A stretch of DNA of 40,898 nt from NCBI RefSeq assembly GCF_004011175.1, contig NZ_RQXX01000011.1, forward strand, positions 1 to 40,898, given 5' to 3'. Each line of letters begins with the position of its first letter. Position 1 is the stretch's first letter. Below, in pieces: positions 15,374-23,587 of the stretch. The stretch is from Mesobaculum littorinae (GTDB lineage Bacteria; Pseudomonadota; Alphaproteobacteria; Rhodobacterales; Rhodobacteraceae). The notes beneath the pieces were generated by a model. That model worked only from the letters and a program-made list of their open reading frames with translations, did not search any database and was not told the DNA's origin. Both the position numbers and the translations under genes were made by a program.

Positions 15374-17044
15374 ATGCTGTTCACGGTCGATGACATCTCG
15401 CCGCGCCTGATGCGTTTGCGCCTGAGCGGCGGCGTCCTGCGCATGAGTGCCTTTGCCTCCCTGGCCCGGACACTCGATGCCGCCCTGTCACGCGGCATCG
15501 CGGCGGCGATCCTGGACCTGGCCGCGGTGACAGGCTGCACCGCCGCGGGCAGCGCCGCGCTGGTCGAGCTTTACGCGACCTACGGCGACCGGCTGCGGCT
15601 GGCCTTCTGCGGGCTCGACGCCGGGGCGCGGGGGCACCTGCGCCGGGCCGGGCTGGACGAGACGCTGCCGCTTTATGCCCGCGTCGACCTGGCGCTGGCC
15701 GATCCGGCGTTCCGGGGGCTGCGCCTGGCCGGGCGCCGGGCGGTGGTGCTGTGCGGCGGGGCGGGGGCGGTGCCCATGGGCGACGTCCTGGGCCGCCCGG
15801 TGCTGGGGCACCTTCTGCGCCACCTGGCGGGCTTCGGGATCTCCGACGTGCTGATCGATGCCGCCGATCCCTCGGGCGATCCCGAGGGGCGGCTGCCGGG
15901 GTGGCTGCCGCACCGGCCCGATCCCGCGCCGGCGGTGTTTCTGTGCGAGGCGGCGCCTGCCGCGGACGCGGCGCCGGGCAGTCTTGCGGCGCTGGCGCGG
16001 ATCGCCCGCCGCCACGCCGCCTTCGCGGGCGACACCTTCGTGCTGCGCCCCGATGCGCTAAGCGACATCGACCTGGGCGCGATGGCGGCCTGGCACCGCC
16101 GCCAGAACGCCGCCGTCACCCTGGCCGCCCTGCGCGTGCCGGACCAACCCGGGGCGGCCGGAGGCCTGCCGCTTGCCATCGACGCCGCCGGCCGCGTCAC
16201 CGCGATCGGGACGGGGGCCGGGGCCGGACCAGGTGCGCCGGGGCCGCGCCTGGCCGATGCCGGCATCTACCTGATCCGGGCCGATGTGCTGGAGCGGGTC
16301 CTCGGGGGCGACCCGATCGGACCGGGCCTCGCGGGGGACAACGAAGGCGACATCGCCGCGGACCTGATCCCCCGGCTGATCGCGGCCGGGGAAACCGTCG
16401 GCGCCTTCCGGGTGCCGTTCCGCTGGCACGCGGTCATGGACGGTCTGGGCCGGCAGGCGGCGGCCACGGCGGCGCTGACAGGCGCCCTGCCGGGCGTGGT
16501 CCCCACCGGAGAGCGGGTGCGCCCGGGGCTCTGGATCGCCCCCGGCGCCCGGATCTCGCCGCTGGCCCGGCTGAGCGGACCCTGCCACATCGGCGAGGGC
16601 GCGGTGATCGAGGCGGGGGCGGTGCTGCGGGGGCCCTGCGCGGTGGGGGCCGGGGCGGTGATCGGCCGCCGGGCCCGGATCAGCCGCTGCCTGGTCGAGG
16701 CCGGGACCCGGGTCGCGGCGGGCAGCCGCGTCGCCGACGCCGTGCTTTCGCCCGAGGCGCGGGCCGCGCTGCCGGTTGCAGCCGATGCCCGGGCTGCGCT
16801 GCCCCGCGTGGCCGATCTCCGGCCGAACTCCCCCATTGCGGCCGATCTCCGGCCGACGCCCTCGGTCCGGCGGCATGTCGCCGCCACGCCTGCGGCCGAC
16901 AGGGTGGTGGTGGCCGTGCCGGGGCCGGCGATGCGCCCTGCGGGCGGTGTCGATCCGGCCGCCAACACCGCGGCCGGCCCGCGGTCGGCGGCAAGCGCCC
17001 GGCCCGGGCAGACTGCGCCGGCCGCACAGCGTCGCAGCGCTTGA
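15374..17044 (+). CDS. STAS - nucleotidyltransferase-like - hexapeptide repeat fusion, signatures degenerate
   Basis: Three modules are fused in 556 residues. Residues 1 to about 105 resemble a STAS (anti-sigma-antagonist) domain (AAAILDLAAVTGCTAAGSAALVELY). The usual DSSG phosphorylation motif reads TAAG, so the phospho-acceptor serine is missing. Residues about 120-370 resemble sugar-phosphate nucleotidyltransferases (VVLCGGAGA, GRPVLGHLLRHLAGFGI, DAGIYLIRADVLERV, DLIPRLIAAGETVGAF). However, the GTR...PLT...PK signature is lost and W-x-DIGT reads WHAVMD. Residues about 385-460 form left-handed beta-helix hexapeptides (LSGPCHIGEGAVIEAGAVL). The tail is low-complexity with a repeated ADLRPxxP phrase. 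GGAG lies 8 nt before the ATG. A regulatory or scaffolding protein seems likelier than an active nucleotide-sugar enzyme. Confidence 0.75.
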   Translation: MLFTVDDISPRLMRLRLSGGVLRMSAFASLARTLDAALSRGIAAAILDLAAVTGCTAAGSAALVELYATYGDRLRLAFCGLDAGARGHLRRAGLDETLPLYARVDLALADPAFRGLRLAGRRAVVLCGGAGAVPMGDVLGRPVLGHLLRHLAGFGISDVLIDAADPSGDPEGRLPGWLPHRPDPAPAVFLCEAAPAADAAPGSLAALARIARRHAAFAGDTFVLRPDALSDIDLGAMAAWHRRQNAAVTLAALRVPDQPGAAGGLPLAIDAAGRVTAIGTGAGAGPGAPGPRLADAGIYLIRADVLERVLGGDPIGPGLAGDNEGDIAADLIPRLIAAGETVGAFRVPFRWHAVMDGLGRQAAATAALTGALPGVVPTGERVRPGLWIAPGARISPLARLSGPCHIGEGAVIEAGAVLRGPCAVGAGAVIGRRARISRCLVEAGTRVAAGSRVADAVLSPEARAALPVAADARAALPRVADLRPNSPIAADLRPTPSVRRHVAATPAADRVVVAVPGPAMRPAGGVDPAANTAAGPRSAASARPGQTAPAAQRRSA

Positions 17045-17055
17045 GGGAGGGCGCG

Positions 17056-17958
17056 ATGCAGGCACGATCCGATCACGCCCCGGCCCGCAGGGGGCCGCTG
17101 CTGGTGGCGGTCCTGCTGGCCGCTTCCCTTCTTTGCGCGGTCGCCCTGCCATCGGCGGGGCCGGCCCGGGCGCATGGCCGGGAGGACGGCCGGTTCTGGC
17201 TGCTCGAGGAAACCCACCGCAGCGATCCCGCCTGCGCCGGCAAGGCCGACTGCCGCCTGCTGAAGGATTACGACAGCCGCCCCTTTGCCCCCGAAGAGAC
17301 GGCAACGGTGCGCCAGCTGTTCGACCGCATGGACGCCGCCCCGGCGCCCGATACGCCGCGGGTCTGCGAGGCCGCTCCGGCGCCCGCCCCCAGGTCGGAG
17401 ACCACGTCCGAGACCACGCCCGCGCCCGGGACCGAGAGCGTGGACGGGGCGCAGCCCGGGACATCCCCCGCCGCGCCTCGCGCCGCGCAGGCCCTTCTGA
17501 GGCCCGAAAACCTCGAGGCGCTGACGCTGGCCAAGAAGCCGGCGCCCCTGAAGGGACTGCGCCAGGTCGGGCTGGACCTGGCCGGCATGTCCCCGCCGCC
17601 GGGGTTTCCCGACAGCTTCGGGGCCGAGCTTCAGGCCGCCTTCGCCGAAACCCTGGGAACGGCGGGGCTGCAGGTCGTGACGCCCGAGGCCGCCGCGGCG
17701 CTGCCCGGCGCCCCGCAACTGGCGATCTATGCCTCCTTCTCGGAACCCGAGGGTCTGTGCGGCTACACCTATTCGGCCTTCGCCTCGCTCAGCCAGACCG
17801 CCGTGCTGACCCGCGACCCGGGGGTGAAGGTCCGCGCCGGCGTCTGGTCGATGTCGGTCAAGGGCGCGGGCATGGACCCGCCGCGCCAGGAACGCGCCAC
17901 CCTGCTCGAGATCGCCGAGGCGTTGGCCGCCGATGTCAAAGCCGCCGCCGGTTCCTAG
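17056..17958 (+). CDS. Secreted protein of unknown function in the synthase module
   Basis: I do not recognise this family. GGGAGG 5 nt before the ATG, and the stop of the upstream fusion gene only 11 nt away, indicate an operon. The product is 300 aa with a long signal peptide (cleavage near AHG, about residue 39). The mature N-terminus has a cysteine pair (DPACAGKADCRLL). A Pro/Thr/Ala linker follows, and then a compact C-terminal domain (about 170-295) containing LKGLRQVGLDLAGM, GAELQAAFAETLGTAGLQVV, PQLAIYASFSEPEGLCGYTY and VKVRAGVWSMSVKGAG. The last domain has the alternating pattern of small lipoprotein-like or CsgG-like folds, but I cannot assign it. A periplasmic accessory role for the GT2 synthase encoded next is inferred from position. 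Confidence 0.75.
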   Translation: MQARSDHAPARRGPLLVAVLLAASLLCAVALPSAGPARAHGREDGRFWLLEETHRSDPACAGKADCRLLKDYDSRPFAPEETATVRQLFDRMDAAPAPDTPRVCEAAPAPAPRSETTSETTPAPGTESVDGAQPGTSPAAPRAAQALLRPENLEALTLAKKPAPLKGLRQVGLDLAGMSPPPGFPDSFGAELQAAFAETLGTAGLQVVTPEAAAALPGAPQLAIYASFSEPEGLCGYTYSAFASLSQTAVLTRDPGVKVRAGVWSMSVKGAGMDPPRQERATLLEIAEALAADVKAAAGS

Positions 17959-18038
17959 ACACGTAGTTTTCTAGAAAAATAGAAGCCTAGGACAGCGGGG
18001 CCCGTACCCGCGCCTCTCCGGACAGGATAGTCTTTATC
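17959..18038. promoter_or_regulatory. Short AT-rich gap with TTTTCTAGAAAA palindrome
   Basis: This 80-base gap before the GT2 synthase gene contains the perfect 12-bp palindrome TTTTCTAGAAAA (17967-17978). It also has CCTAGGA (17986-17992) and CCTCTCC-N5-GGATAGT (18013-18031), a weak likeness of the module 2 regulatory palindrome. An internal promoter is possible. No good Shine-Dalgarno precedes the ATG at 18039. Confidence 0.4.
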
Positions 18039-19988
18039 ATGATCCCCTATTTCCAGCGATACGAGGGGCGGATGCCCGCCTTCGTGCCGCCCCAGTCGGC
18101 GCGCGCCGAACGGCTTTGGCACCTTCTTGCGGGCCTCACCCTGGGGCTTGGGGCGTGGTACATCCTGTGGCGCTGGACGGCGTCGCTGAACCCCGAGGCG
18201 ATGACATTCTCGGTGCTGGTCGCGGGGGCCGAGACGCTGGGCTTTCTCGGCACGCTTCTGTTCGTGCATGACATCTGGCGCGAGGGCGACACCGCCCCCG
18301 CCGCGCCGCCCGCGACCCGGGCCGAGGCCGGGCTGCCGGACGCAGACGCAGACGCGATCGAGGTCGACCTGTTCCTGACCACCTACGACGAGGAGGTCGC
18401 GGTCGTCGCGCCCTCGATCGCGGCGGCGCAGGAGATGCGGGTGCCGGCGGGGGTGACGTTGCGGATCCACCTCTGCGACGACGGCGACCGGTCCGAGATG
18501 GCGGCGCTGGCCGGGCGGGCGGGGATCGGCTATTTCCGCCGCGACGGCAATCGCGGCTTCAAGGCGGGCAACCTGCGCAACGCGCTGTTCCGGTCCTCCG
18601 GCGATTTCGTGGTGATCTGCGATGCCGACACCCGGGTGCTGCCGGGGTTCCTGGAAAACACGCTGGGCTATTTCCGCGACCCGCAGGTCGCCTGGGTGCA
18701 GACGCCGCATTGGTTCTACGACATCCCCGAGGGCGAGGCCTGGGAGGACTGGCTGGCGCGCAAGGCGGGCGGCCGGGCCGGGCGGCTGGCGCCCGCGGCG
18801 GCGCGGCTGGCGCCGCTTTTCCGCCGGGCGACGGGGATGCCGCGGGTGGGCGCGGATCCGTTCCGCTCGGACGCGATGCTGTTCTTCGACGTGATCCAGC
18901 GGCGGCGCAACCGCAACGGTGCCTCGTTCTGCTGCGGCGCGGGGTCGATCCACCGCCGCGACGCGGTGTTCCAGGGTGCGCTCGACCACCAGGCACGGCT
19001 GGCGGGGCGCGGCGCGGGGCGGGCCCGGACGGGCCTCCTGGCGCGGCTCTTCGGGCTCCGGACACGGGGCCGCGCGCCGAAGCTGGCCGCGCCGCTGCTG
19101 CGGGGGACCGAGATGCAGCCCTTCCGTTACCACGTCTCCGAGGACATCCTGACCTCGATCCACCTGCACGGGGCAGAGAGCGGCGCGGGAGAGGCCCCGG
19201 GAACGGGCCGGCACTGGCGCTCGGTCTATCACCCGCAGGTCGAATGCCGGATGCTGTCGCCCTGGTCGATCGACGCCTGGAGCACGCAGCGCCTGAAATA
19301 CGCCGGCGGCACGCTGGACATCATGCTGCGCGACAACCCGCTGTTCCGGCGCGGCATGCCGTGGCGCACGCGGCTGCACTATGCCGCGACCTTCTGGTCC
19401 TACCTCGCCACGCTCTGGGCGCCGGTGCTGCTGCTGGCGCCGGCGGTGGCGCTGGTCGCGGGCGTGGCGCCGGTCGCGGCCTATTCGGGCGAGTTCTTCG
19501 CGCACCTGCTGCCGATGCTGGTAGCCAACGAACTGGCGATGCTGGCGGCCTGCAAGGGCTACAACATCCACCACGGCCGGGCGATGACCGTGGCGTCGCT
19601 GCCCTTGCAGATGCGCGCGCTCTGGGCCGTGGCGCGGGGGAAGCGGCCGCGCTTTCCGCCGACGCCCAAGACGCCGGTGATCTCGCCCTCGCTGAAGCGG
19701 GTGATGCCCAATGTGGTGCTGCTGGCGGCGATGGGGGGCGCGCTGGCCTGGGGCCTGGCGCAGTACCTTGCGGGGACCGAGGGTTACGGGCTGCCGATGC
19801 TGGTGGTCAACGCCTTCTGGCTGTCGTGGAACATGGCCGCGGTGGGGCAGGTCGTGCTGGCGGCGCTGTGGCGGCCGCAGATCGAGACCAACACAAAGGC
19901 CGGGACAGAGGTAGGCACAGAGGCCCTATCTGCCGCCGCCGCTGCGCCGCGTCGCCCTTCCCTTTCCGCCGCGCCCGCGGCCCCCTGA
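18039..19988 (+). CDS. Cellulose-synthase-like GT2 processive glycosyltransferase
   Basis: This is an integral membrane family 2 glycosyltransferase of the cellulose/mixed-linkage-glucan/curdlan synthase type, expected to polymerise a sugar from a nucleotide sugar and thread the chain through the membrane. Two N-terminal helices (about 25-45, 57-78) precede the catalytic domain. It shows TYDEE (115-119), CDDGDR (146-151), CDADT (194-198), QTPHWFY (221-227), FCCGAGSIHRR (297-307) and SED (367-369, in place of TED). The usual QxxRW reads QRLKY (417-421) and is followed by AGGTLDIMLRDNPLF. About five C-terminal membrane segments end near 625. No PilZ domain follows, so direct c-di-GMP control through PilZ is not evident. 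Because BcsB/C/Z genes are absent, I do not call it cellulose synthase. Confidence 0.88.
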   Translation: MIPYFQRYEGRMPAFVPPQSARAERLWHLLAGLTLGLGAWYILWRWTASLNPEAMTFSVLVAGAETLGFLGTLLFVHDIWREGDTAPAAPPATRAEAGLPDADADAIEVDLFLTTYDEEVAVVAPSIAAAQEMRVPAGVTLRIHLCDDGDRSEMAALAGRAGIGYFRRDGNRGFKAGNLRNALFRSSGDFVVICDADTRVLPGFLENTLGYFRDPQVAWVQTPHWFYDIPEGEAWEDWLARKAGGRAGRLAPAAARLAPLFRRATGMPRVGADPFRSDAMLFFDVIQRRRNRNGASFCCGAGSIHRRDAVFQGALDHQARLAGRGAGRARTGLLARLFGLRTRGRAPKLAAPLLRGTEMQPFRYHVSEDILTSIHLHGAESGAGEAPGTGRHWRSVYHPQVECRMLSPWSIDAWSTQRLKYAGGTLDIMLRDNPLFRRGMPWRTRLHYAATFWSYLATLWAPVLLLAPAVALVAGVAPVAAYSGEFFAHLLPMLVANELAMLAACKGYNIHHGRAMTVASLPLQMRALWAVARGKRPRFPPTPKTPVISPSLKRVMPNVVLLAAMGGALAWGLAQYLAGTEGYGLPMLVVNAFWLSWNMAAVGQVVLAALWRPQIETNTKAGTEVGTEALSAAAAAPRRPSLSAAPAAP

Positions 19989-20002
19989 CGAGGATCCCGC
20001 CG

Positions 20003-21307
20003 ATGACACGCGTCTTCTCGCTTCGCCCCAGCCTTTTGTTCCTGACGGGCCTTGGGCTGGCCACCGCCATCGCCGTGGGCGCCGACGGGGCCGGCCGCGT
20101 GGCCCGCCAGCCGCTGGCCGGGCTGGACCTGGCACAGCCCGCCACCCCGGCGCCGCTGGCGCCGCGGCCGCTGACCACCGCCGACCGCGCCGCCGCGGCC
20201 ACCGCCTGGCGCTACATGGAGGCCAATACCCACCCCGAAACCGGGCTGGTCAGTTCCGTCGCGGGCTACCCCTCCTCGACCATGTGGGACCAGGCCTCCT
20301 ACATCCTGGCCCTCGTCGCGGCCGAGCGGCTGGAGGTGATCGACGCGGACGAGCTGTCGTGGCGCGCGGGCAAGATCCTGGACAGCCTGTCGCGGATGGC
20401 GCTGGTCGACGACCAGCTGCCCAACAAGGCCTACCACACCGGGACGCTGGCGATGGTGGACTACGGCAATTCGCCCACCCCCCGCGGCATCGGCTGGTCC
20501 GCCGTCGACATGGGGCGGATGCTGGTGGCGCTGCGGGTGCTCGAGGACCGGCACCCGCAGTTCCGCGACTGGGTGCGCGGCGTGGTGGCGCGCTGGAACC
20601 TCGACGGCATCGCGGTGGGCGGCGAGCTGATCGGCACCCGCCGCGAGGACGGCGAGGAGACCGCGCTGGAACACCTGCAGGAGGGGCGCATCGGCTACGA
20701 GCAATACGCCGCCCGGGGCGCCGCGCTCTGGGGGCTCGATGCGACCTCGGCGATCTCGGCGGGGCGGGTGATCGACTGGCACGGCGTGGCCGGGGTCGAG
20801 GTGGCGACCGACCTGCGCCGCGCGGCCAGCTTCGGCGCGATCACGCCCGTGGTCAGCGAACCCTACCTGCTGCAGGGGCTCGAGCTGGGGCTGAACGGCG
20901 AAGGCGCCCGCCTGGCTGCCGCGGTCTACCGCGCGCAGGAGAACCGCCATGCCCGCACGGGCCAGCTGACCGCGGTCTCGGAGGATCACATCGATCAGAA
21001 GCCCAGCTTTCTCTACAATGCCGTCTTCAGCAACGGCCGGGACTGGGCCGTGGTCACCGAAAAGGGCAGTTTCCACCCGGAGCTGCGCACCGTCAGCCTG
21101 AAGGCCGCCTTTGGCTGGGACGCGCTTTACGGCACCGACTACACCGCGCGGCTGCGCACCGAGCTGGCCGACCTCGCCGGCCCCGGCGGCTGGGCCGCGG
21201 GCCGCTACGAGGCCGACGGAGAGCCCAACGCGATCCTGACGCTCAACACCAATGCCGTCGTGCTCGAGTCGCTTTACTACAAGGCCTTCGGCCCGATGCT
21301 GCGCTGA
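20003..21307 (+). CDS. DUF3131 domain protein B
   Basis: This is the second DUF3131 protein of the module (434 aa), starting 14 nt after the GT2 stop and clearly paralogous to the product of 8091-9854. A signal anchor (about 8-27) is followed by the domain from about residue 62. Shared blocks are HPETGLVSSVAGYPSSTMWD, NKAYHTGTLAMVDYGN, SAVDMGRMLVALRVL, LQEGRIGYEQYAARGAALWG, EPYLLQGLELGL and LTLNTNAVVLESLYYK. It lacks the long cytoplasmic leader of copy A. Sitting next to the GT2, it is the likelier partner acting on the emerging chain. Whether it is hydrolase, transferase or lectin cannot be said from sequence. Confidence 0.85.
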   Translation: MTRVFSLRPSLLFLTGLGLATAIAVGADGAGRVARQPLAGLDLAQPATPAPLAPRPLTTADRAAAATAWRYMEANTHPETGLVSSVAGYPSSTMWDQASYILALVAAERLEVIDADELSWRAGKILDSLSRMALVDDQLPNKAYHTGTLAMVDYGNSPTPRGIGWSAVDMGRMLVALRVLEDRHPQFRDWVRGVVARWNLDGIAVGGELIGTRREDGEETALEHLQEGRIGYEQYAARGAALWGLDATSAISAGRVIDWHGVAGVEVATDLRRAASFGAITPVVSEPYLLQGLELGLNGEGARLAAAVYRAQENRHARTGQLTAVSEDHIDQKPSFLYNAVFSNGRDWAVVTEKGSFHPELRTVSLKAAFGWDALYGTDYTARLRTELADLAGPGGWAAGRYEADGEPNAILTLNTNAVVLESLYYKAFGPMLR

Positions 21308-21498
21308 GCCGCGGCAGCCGTTCCGGGCGCGCGCCGGGTGGCCCTTCGGGGTGGGCGGTCTGGGGCCGGTTGTTCCAGGGCGGGTCTGGCCAAGGCGGTT
21401 CGGAGGCGGCCCCCGGGGCGCATTTTCCGGGGCCGGCTCAGGGATCGTTAAGCTTGATGCGCTAGACAGGATCCAAGGCAATCGAAGTGGGGTCGCCG

Positions 21499-23013
21499 AT
21501 GCGGCAGTTCAGGAAGGAACGGCTGAAGCGGCGGCCATGGGGAACGCATCCCTTGGGGGCCGTGTCGCGGAAAATCCGGGCACGGATCCCCCGATGCACG
21601 GGGGCGGGGCTTGTCGCCGCACTGGGCCTTCTGGCCGGGTGCGGCGGCGGCGATCCCACCACGCTGGCGCTGCGCACGATGCGCCCCGATGCAGCCCCGG
21701 TGCGCAACCTCACCTCCTTCGGCATGCCCTTGCACTGCATGGACGGGCTTCTGGCCGCCAGCGGCCGTCCGCGCGTCACCCTGTCGTCCAGCGACATCCC
21801 CGACCTGACGCGCAAGTTGCCGGTCGGCGCCGACGACATGCTGATCAATGCCATCAGCCAGATGAACCGCAGCAGCGGCACCTATGTCTTTCTCGACCAG
21901 ACCCATGTGCGCGGCACGGGCATCAACGTCATCGTGGCCGAGGATCCCAAGAAGAACGACCCCCGGCCCGACTACTACATCCGCGGATCGATCTCGCAGG
22001 TCGACCGCGGGGTGCATGGCCGCGAGACCGGGATCGGCGTGTCACCGACCGAGATCGACAGCGACGTGCTGGGCGCGGTGGGCGTGTCGGGCAAGCGCAC
22101 GCTGTCGGTGGTGTCGGTCGACCTGCACCTTGTCGACTACGACACCCGCGCGGTGCTGCCCGGCGCGTCGGTCGCCAATTCCATGGTCGTCGTGGGGCGC
22201 AGCTGGACCGCGGGGGCGGCGGGGCTGATCAACCTGCGGCCCTTCGACCTGACGCTCGAGATCTCGCGCCTGGAATCGGAAAGCCAGGCGGTGCGCAACC
22301 TGATCGAGCTGGGGGTGATCGAGCTTCTGGGCAAGCATGCCCGTGTGCCCTACCACACCTGCCTCGCGCAGGGCATGACCCGGCCGCTGGCGGCCCGCGC
22401 CTCGGACGAGGCCGCGGCGCGGGCAGCTGTCCGCCCCTTCGCCGGGGCCGCCGCGCCGGCCGCGGAAAGGGCTGTCGAACGTGATGCCGCCCGTGCGGCC
22501 GAACGCCCTGCGGCCCGTGCTGCGGCCCGTGCTGCGGAGCGCGTGGCCGCGCGTCCGGGGGGGCGGCCCGGGATGGGGTCCGCGCCGCAGCTCGGGGTGA
22601 GCAGACCCGCGGCAAGGCAGGCCCTGCCGAAAGCCGCCGCCACGGCTCCTGCTGCCCCGGCTGCGAAAGCTTCCGTGCCCCAAACCTCTGCACGCCAGGC
22701 CTCTGCACCTCAGACCCCGGGCCGCGCACCGACGTCGGCCGCGGCGTCCTCTTCGTCGGTTCCCTCCCAGGGTCCCTTCGGGGCTCCCTCCCCTCCCCCC
22801 GCCGCGGTGCCGGCCCTGCCCGAGGCCGAGGTGCGCGCGTTGCAGACGGCGCTGGTGATCCTGGGCTACCTGCCGCGAACCACGGGCCGCTTCGATTCCG
22901 CCACGCGCGGCGCGCTGGCGCGGTTCCAGCAGGGCGAAGGGCTGATCGCCAGCGGCCTGCCCGTCGGCGACACGCAGGCGCGGCTGCGGCTGCGGCTGGC
23001 CGGCGCGGGCTGA
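21499..23013 (+). CDS. CsgG/HfaB-like lipoprotein with C-terminal peptidoglycan-binding domain
   Basis: This is a predicted outer-membrane lipoprotein (504 aa from the ATG at 21499; a GTG 12 bases upstream is possible). After a basic leader the lipobox LLAGC places the lipidated cysteine at 48. Residues about 55-300 resemble CsgG/HfaB-type assembly lipoproteins, which form secretion or anchoring rings (LTSFGMPLHCMDGLL, YYIRGSISQVDRG, SVVSVDLHLVDYDTRAVLPG, NLIELGVIELLGKHA). An Ala/Arg/Glu-rich repeat linker (AARAAERPAARAAARAAERV) follows. The C-terminal 65 residues form a PG_binding_1 repeat (EVRALQTALVILGYLPRTTGRFD and onward). It could provide the outer-membrane exit or anchor for module 1. 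HfaB in Caulobacter anchors the holdfast, which is a plausible analogy only. Confidence 0.8.
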   Translation: MRQFRKERLKRRPWGTHPLGAVSRKIRARIPRCTGAGLVAALGLLAGCGGGDPTTLALRTMRPDAAPVRNLTSFGMPLHCMDGLLAASGRPRVTLSSSDIPDLTRKLPVGADDMLINAISQMNRSSGTYVFLDQTHVRGTGINVIVAEDPKKNDPRPDYYIRGSISQVDRGVHGRETGIGVSPTEIDSDVLGAVGVSGKRTLSVVSVDLHLVDYDTRAVLPGASVANSMVVVGRSWTAGAAGLINLRPFDLTLEISRLESESQAVRNLIELGVIELLGKHARVPYHTCLAQGMTRPLAARASDEAAARAAVRPFAGAAAPAAERAVERDAARAAERPAARAAARAAERVAARPGGRPGMGSAPQLGVSRPAARQALPKAAATAPAAPAAKASVPQTSARQASAPQTPGRAPTSAAASSSSVPSQGPFGAPSPPPAAVPALPEAEVRALQTALVILGYLPRTTGRFDSATRGALARFQQGEGLIASGLPVGDTQARLRLRLAGAG

Positions 23014-23050
23014 GGCCCGGCCGGGGTCCAGATGAGGGGCCGATCGCCAC

Positions 23051-23085
23051 GCTGCCTATCGATCGGCTGCCGGTCGATAGGCAGC
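23051..23085. repeat. Long inverted repeat / hairpin downstream of the lipoprotein gene
   Basis: Arms at 23051-23065 and 23071-23085 (GCTGCCTATCGATCG against CGGTCGATAGGCAGC) form a 15-bp stem with one G-T wobble and a 5-base loop. No T run follows at once, so it may be a factor-dependent terminator or a protein-binding or recombination site. It marks the boundary between module 1 and the accessory genes. The rest of 23014-23233 shows no gene. Confidence 0.7.
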
Positions 23086-23233
23086 GGGACACATCTTTGG
23101 GGGGGGGGCGCCCTAGGAGGTCCCCCCTTTTCGCCGGAAACACTGCGTCTGCCCCGGGGGGCTATGACTGGGCGACCTATGGCTGCGGCGGTCGCGAGCG
23201 TCGGTTGTGCGGACGAAGCTGTCGTTCACGCGG

Positions 23234-23587
23234 TTAGGGAAACTGTTTCGTGACCTCGATCCGACCGACTATGGCGTCGTTGAAAGAGTTCATCTCCTCG
23301 GCTGGTATCCAGTACTCTAGATGAGCACGACCTCCTGCTTTCTGCACATCGTAATTATCAAGAAAAGACTTCAGAACATCAAAGCGAGTCACGAACCCGG
23401 AACCGCTTGCTTTTACGTTCCAATCCCGTGCGATTTTTATGGCATAGTCTTCCGTCAATACCGGATAAAAAATCGGCTGTTCTGGCAATCGGGGCGGGAA
23501 CACTTTCATGTCCGACTGCTCAATAAGCTCAAGCTCTTGGGGCCCCACGGGGCGCCAAAGAGTCACTGTTTCGGGTTCGATGCTCAT
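23234..23587 (-). CDS. Small 'ADP-ribosylation/crystallin J1'-type protein
   Basis: This 117-aa protein carries the pattern LWRPVGPQELELIEQ, FPPRLPEQPIFYPVLTEDYA, GFVTRFDV and EYWIPAEEMNSFNDAIVG. I recognise it as a widespread small family usually annotated 'ADP-ribosylation/crystallin J1', whose biochemical role is not established. The reading frame is intact and full length for the family. Codon use is clearly lower in G+C than in neighbouring genes, which suggests recent arrival. A translatable stretch just upstream on the same strand (ending ...LLSRELIDNYHEH) has the same base bias and overlaps the ATG, so this could be the second gene of a pair whose first member is truncated. No signal peptide or membrane segment is visible. 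Confidence 0.7.
   Translation of the reverse strand: MSIEPETVTLWRPVGPQELELIEQSDMKVFPPRLPEQPIFYPVLTEDYAIKIARDWNVKASGSGFVTRFDVLKSFLDNYDVQKAGGRAHLEYWIPAEEMNSFNDAIVGRIEVTKQFP

Noticed and set aside
18039-21307. Bacterial cellulose (bcs) operon
   Set aside because: The GT2 resembles BcsA, but BcsB, BcsC, BcsZ and a PilZ domain are all absent, and QxxRW is altered.
23051-23085. Intrinsic terminator
   Set aside because: The stem is strong, but the following bases lack a T run, so I list it only as an inverted repeat.
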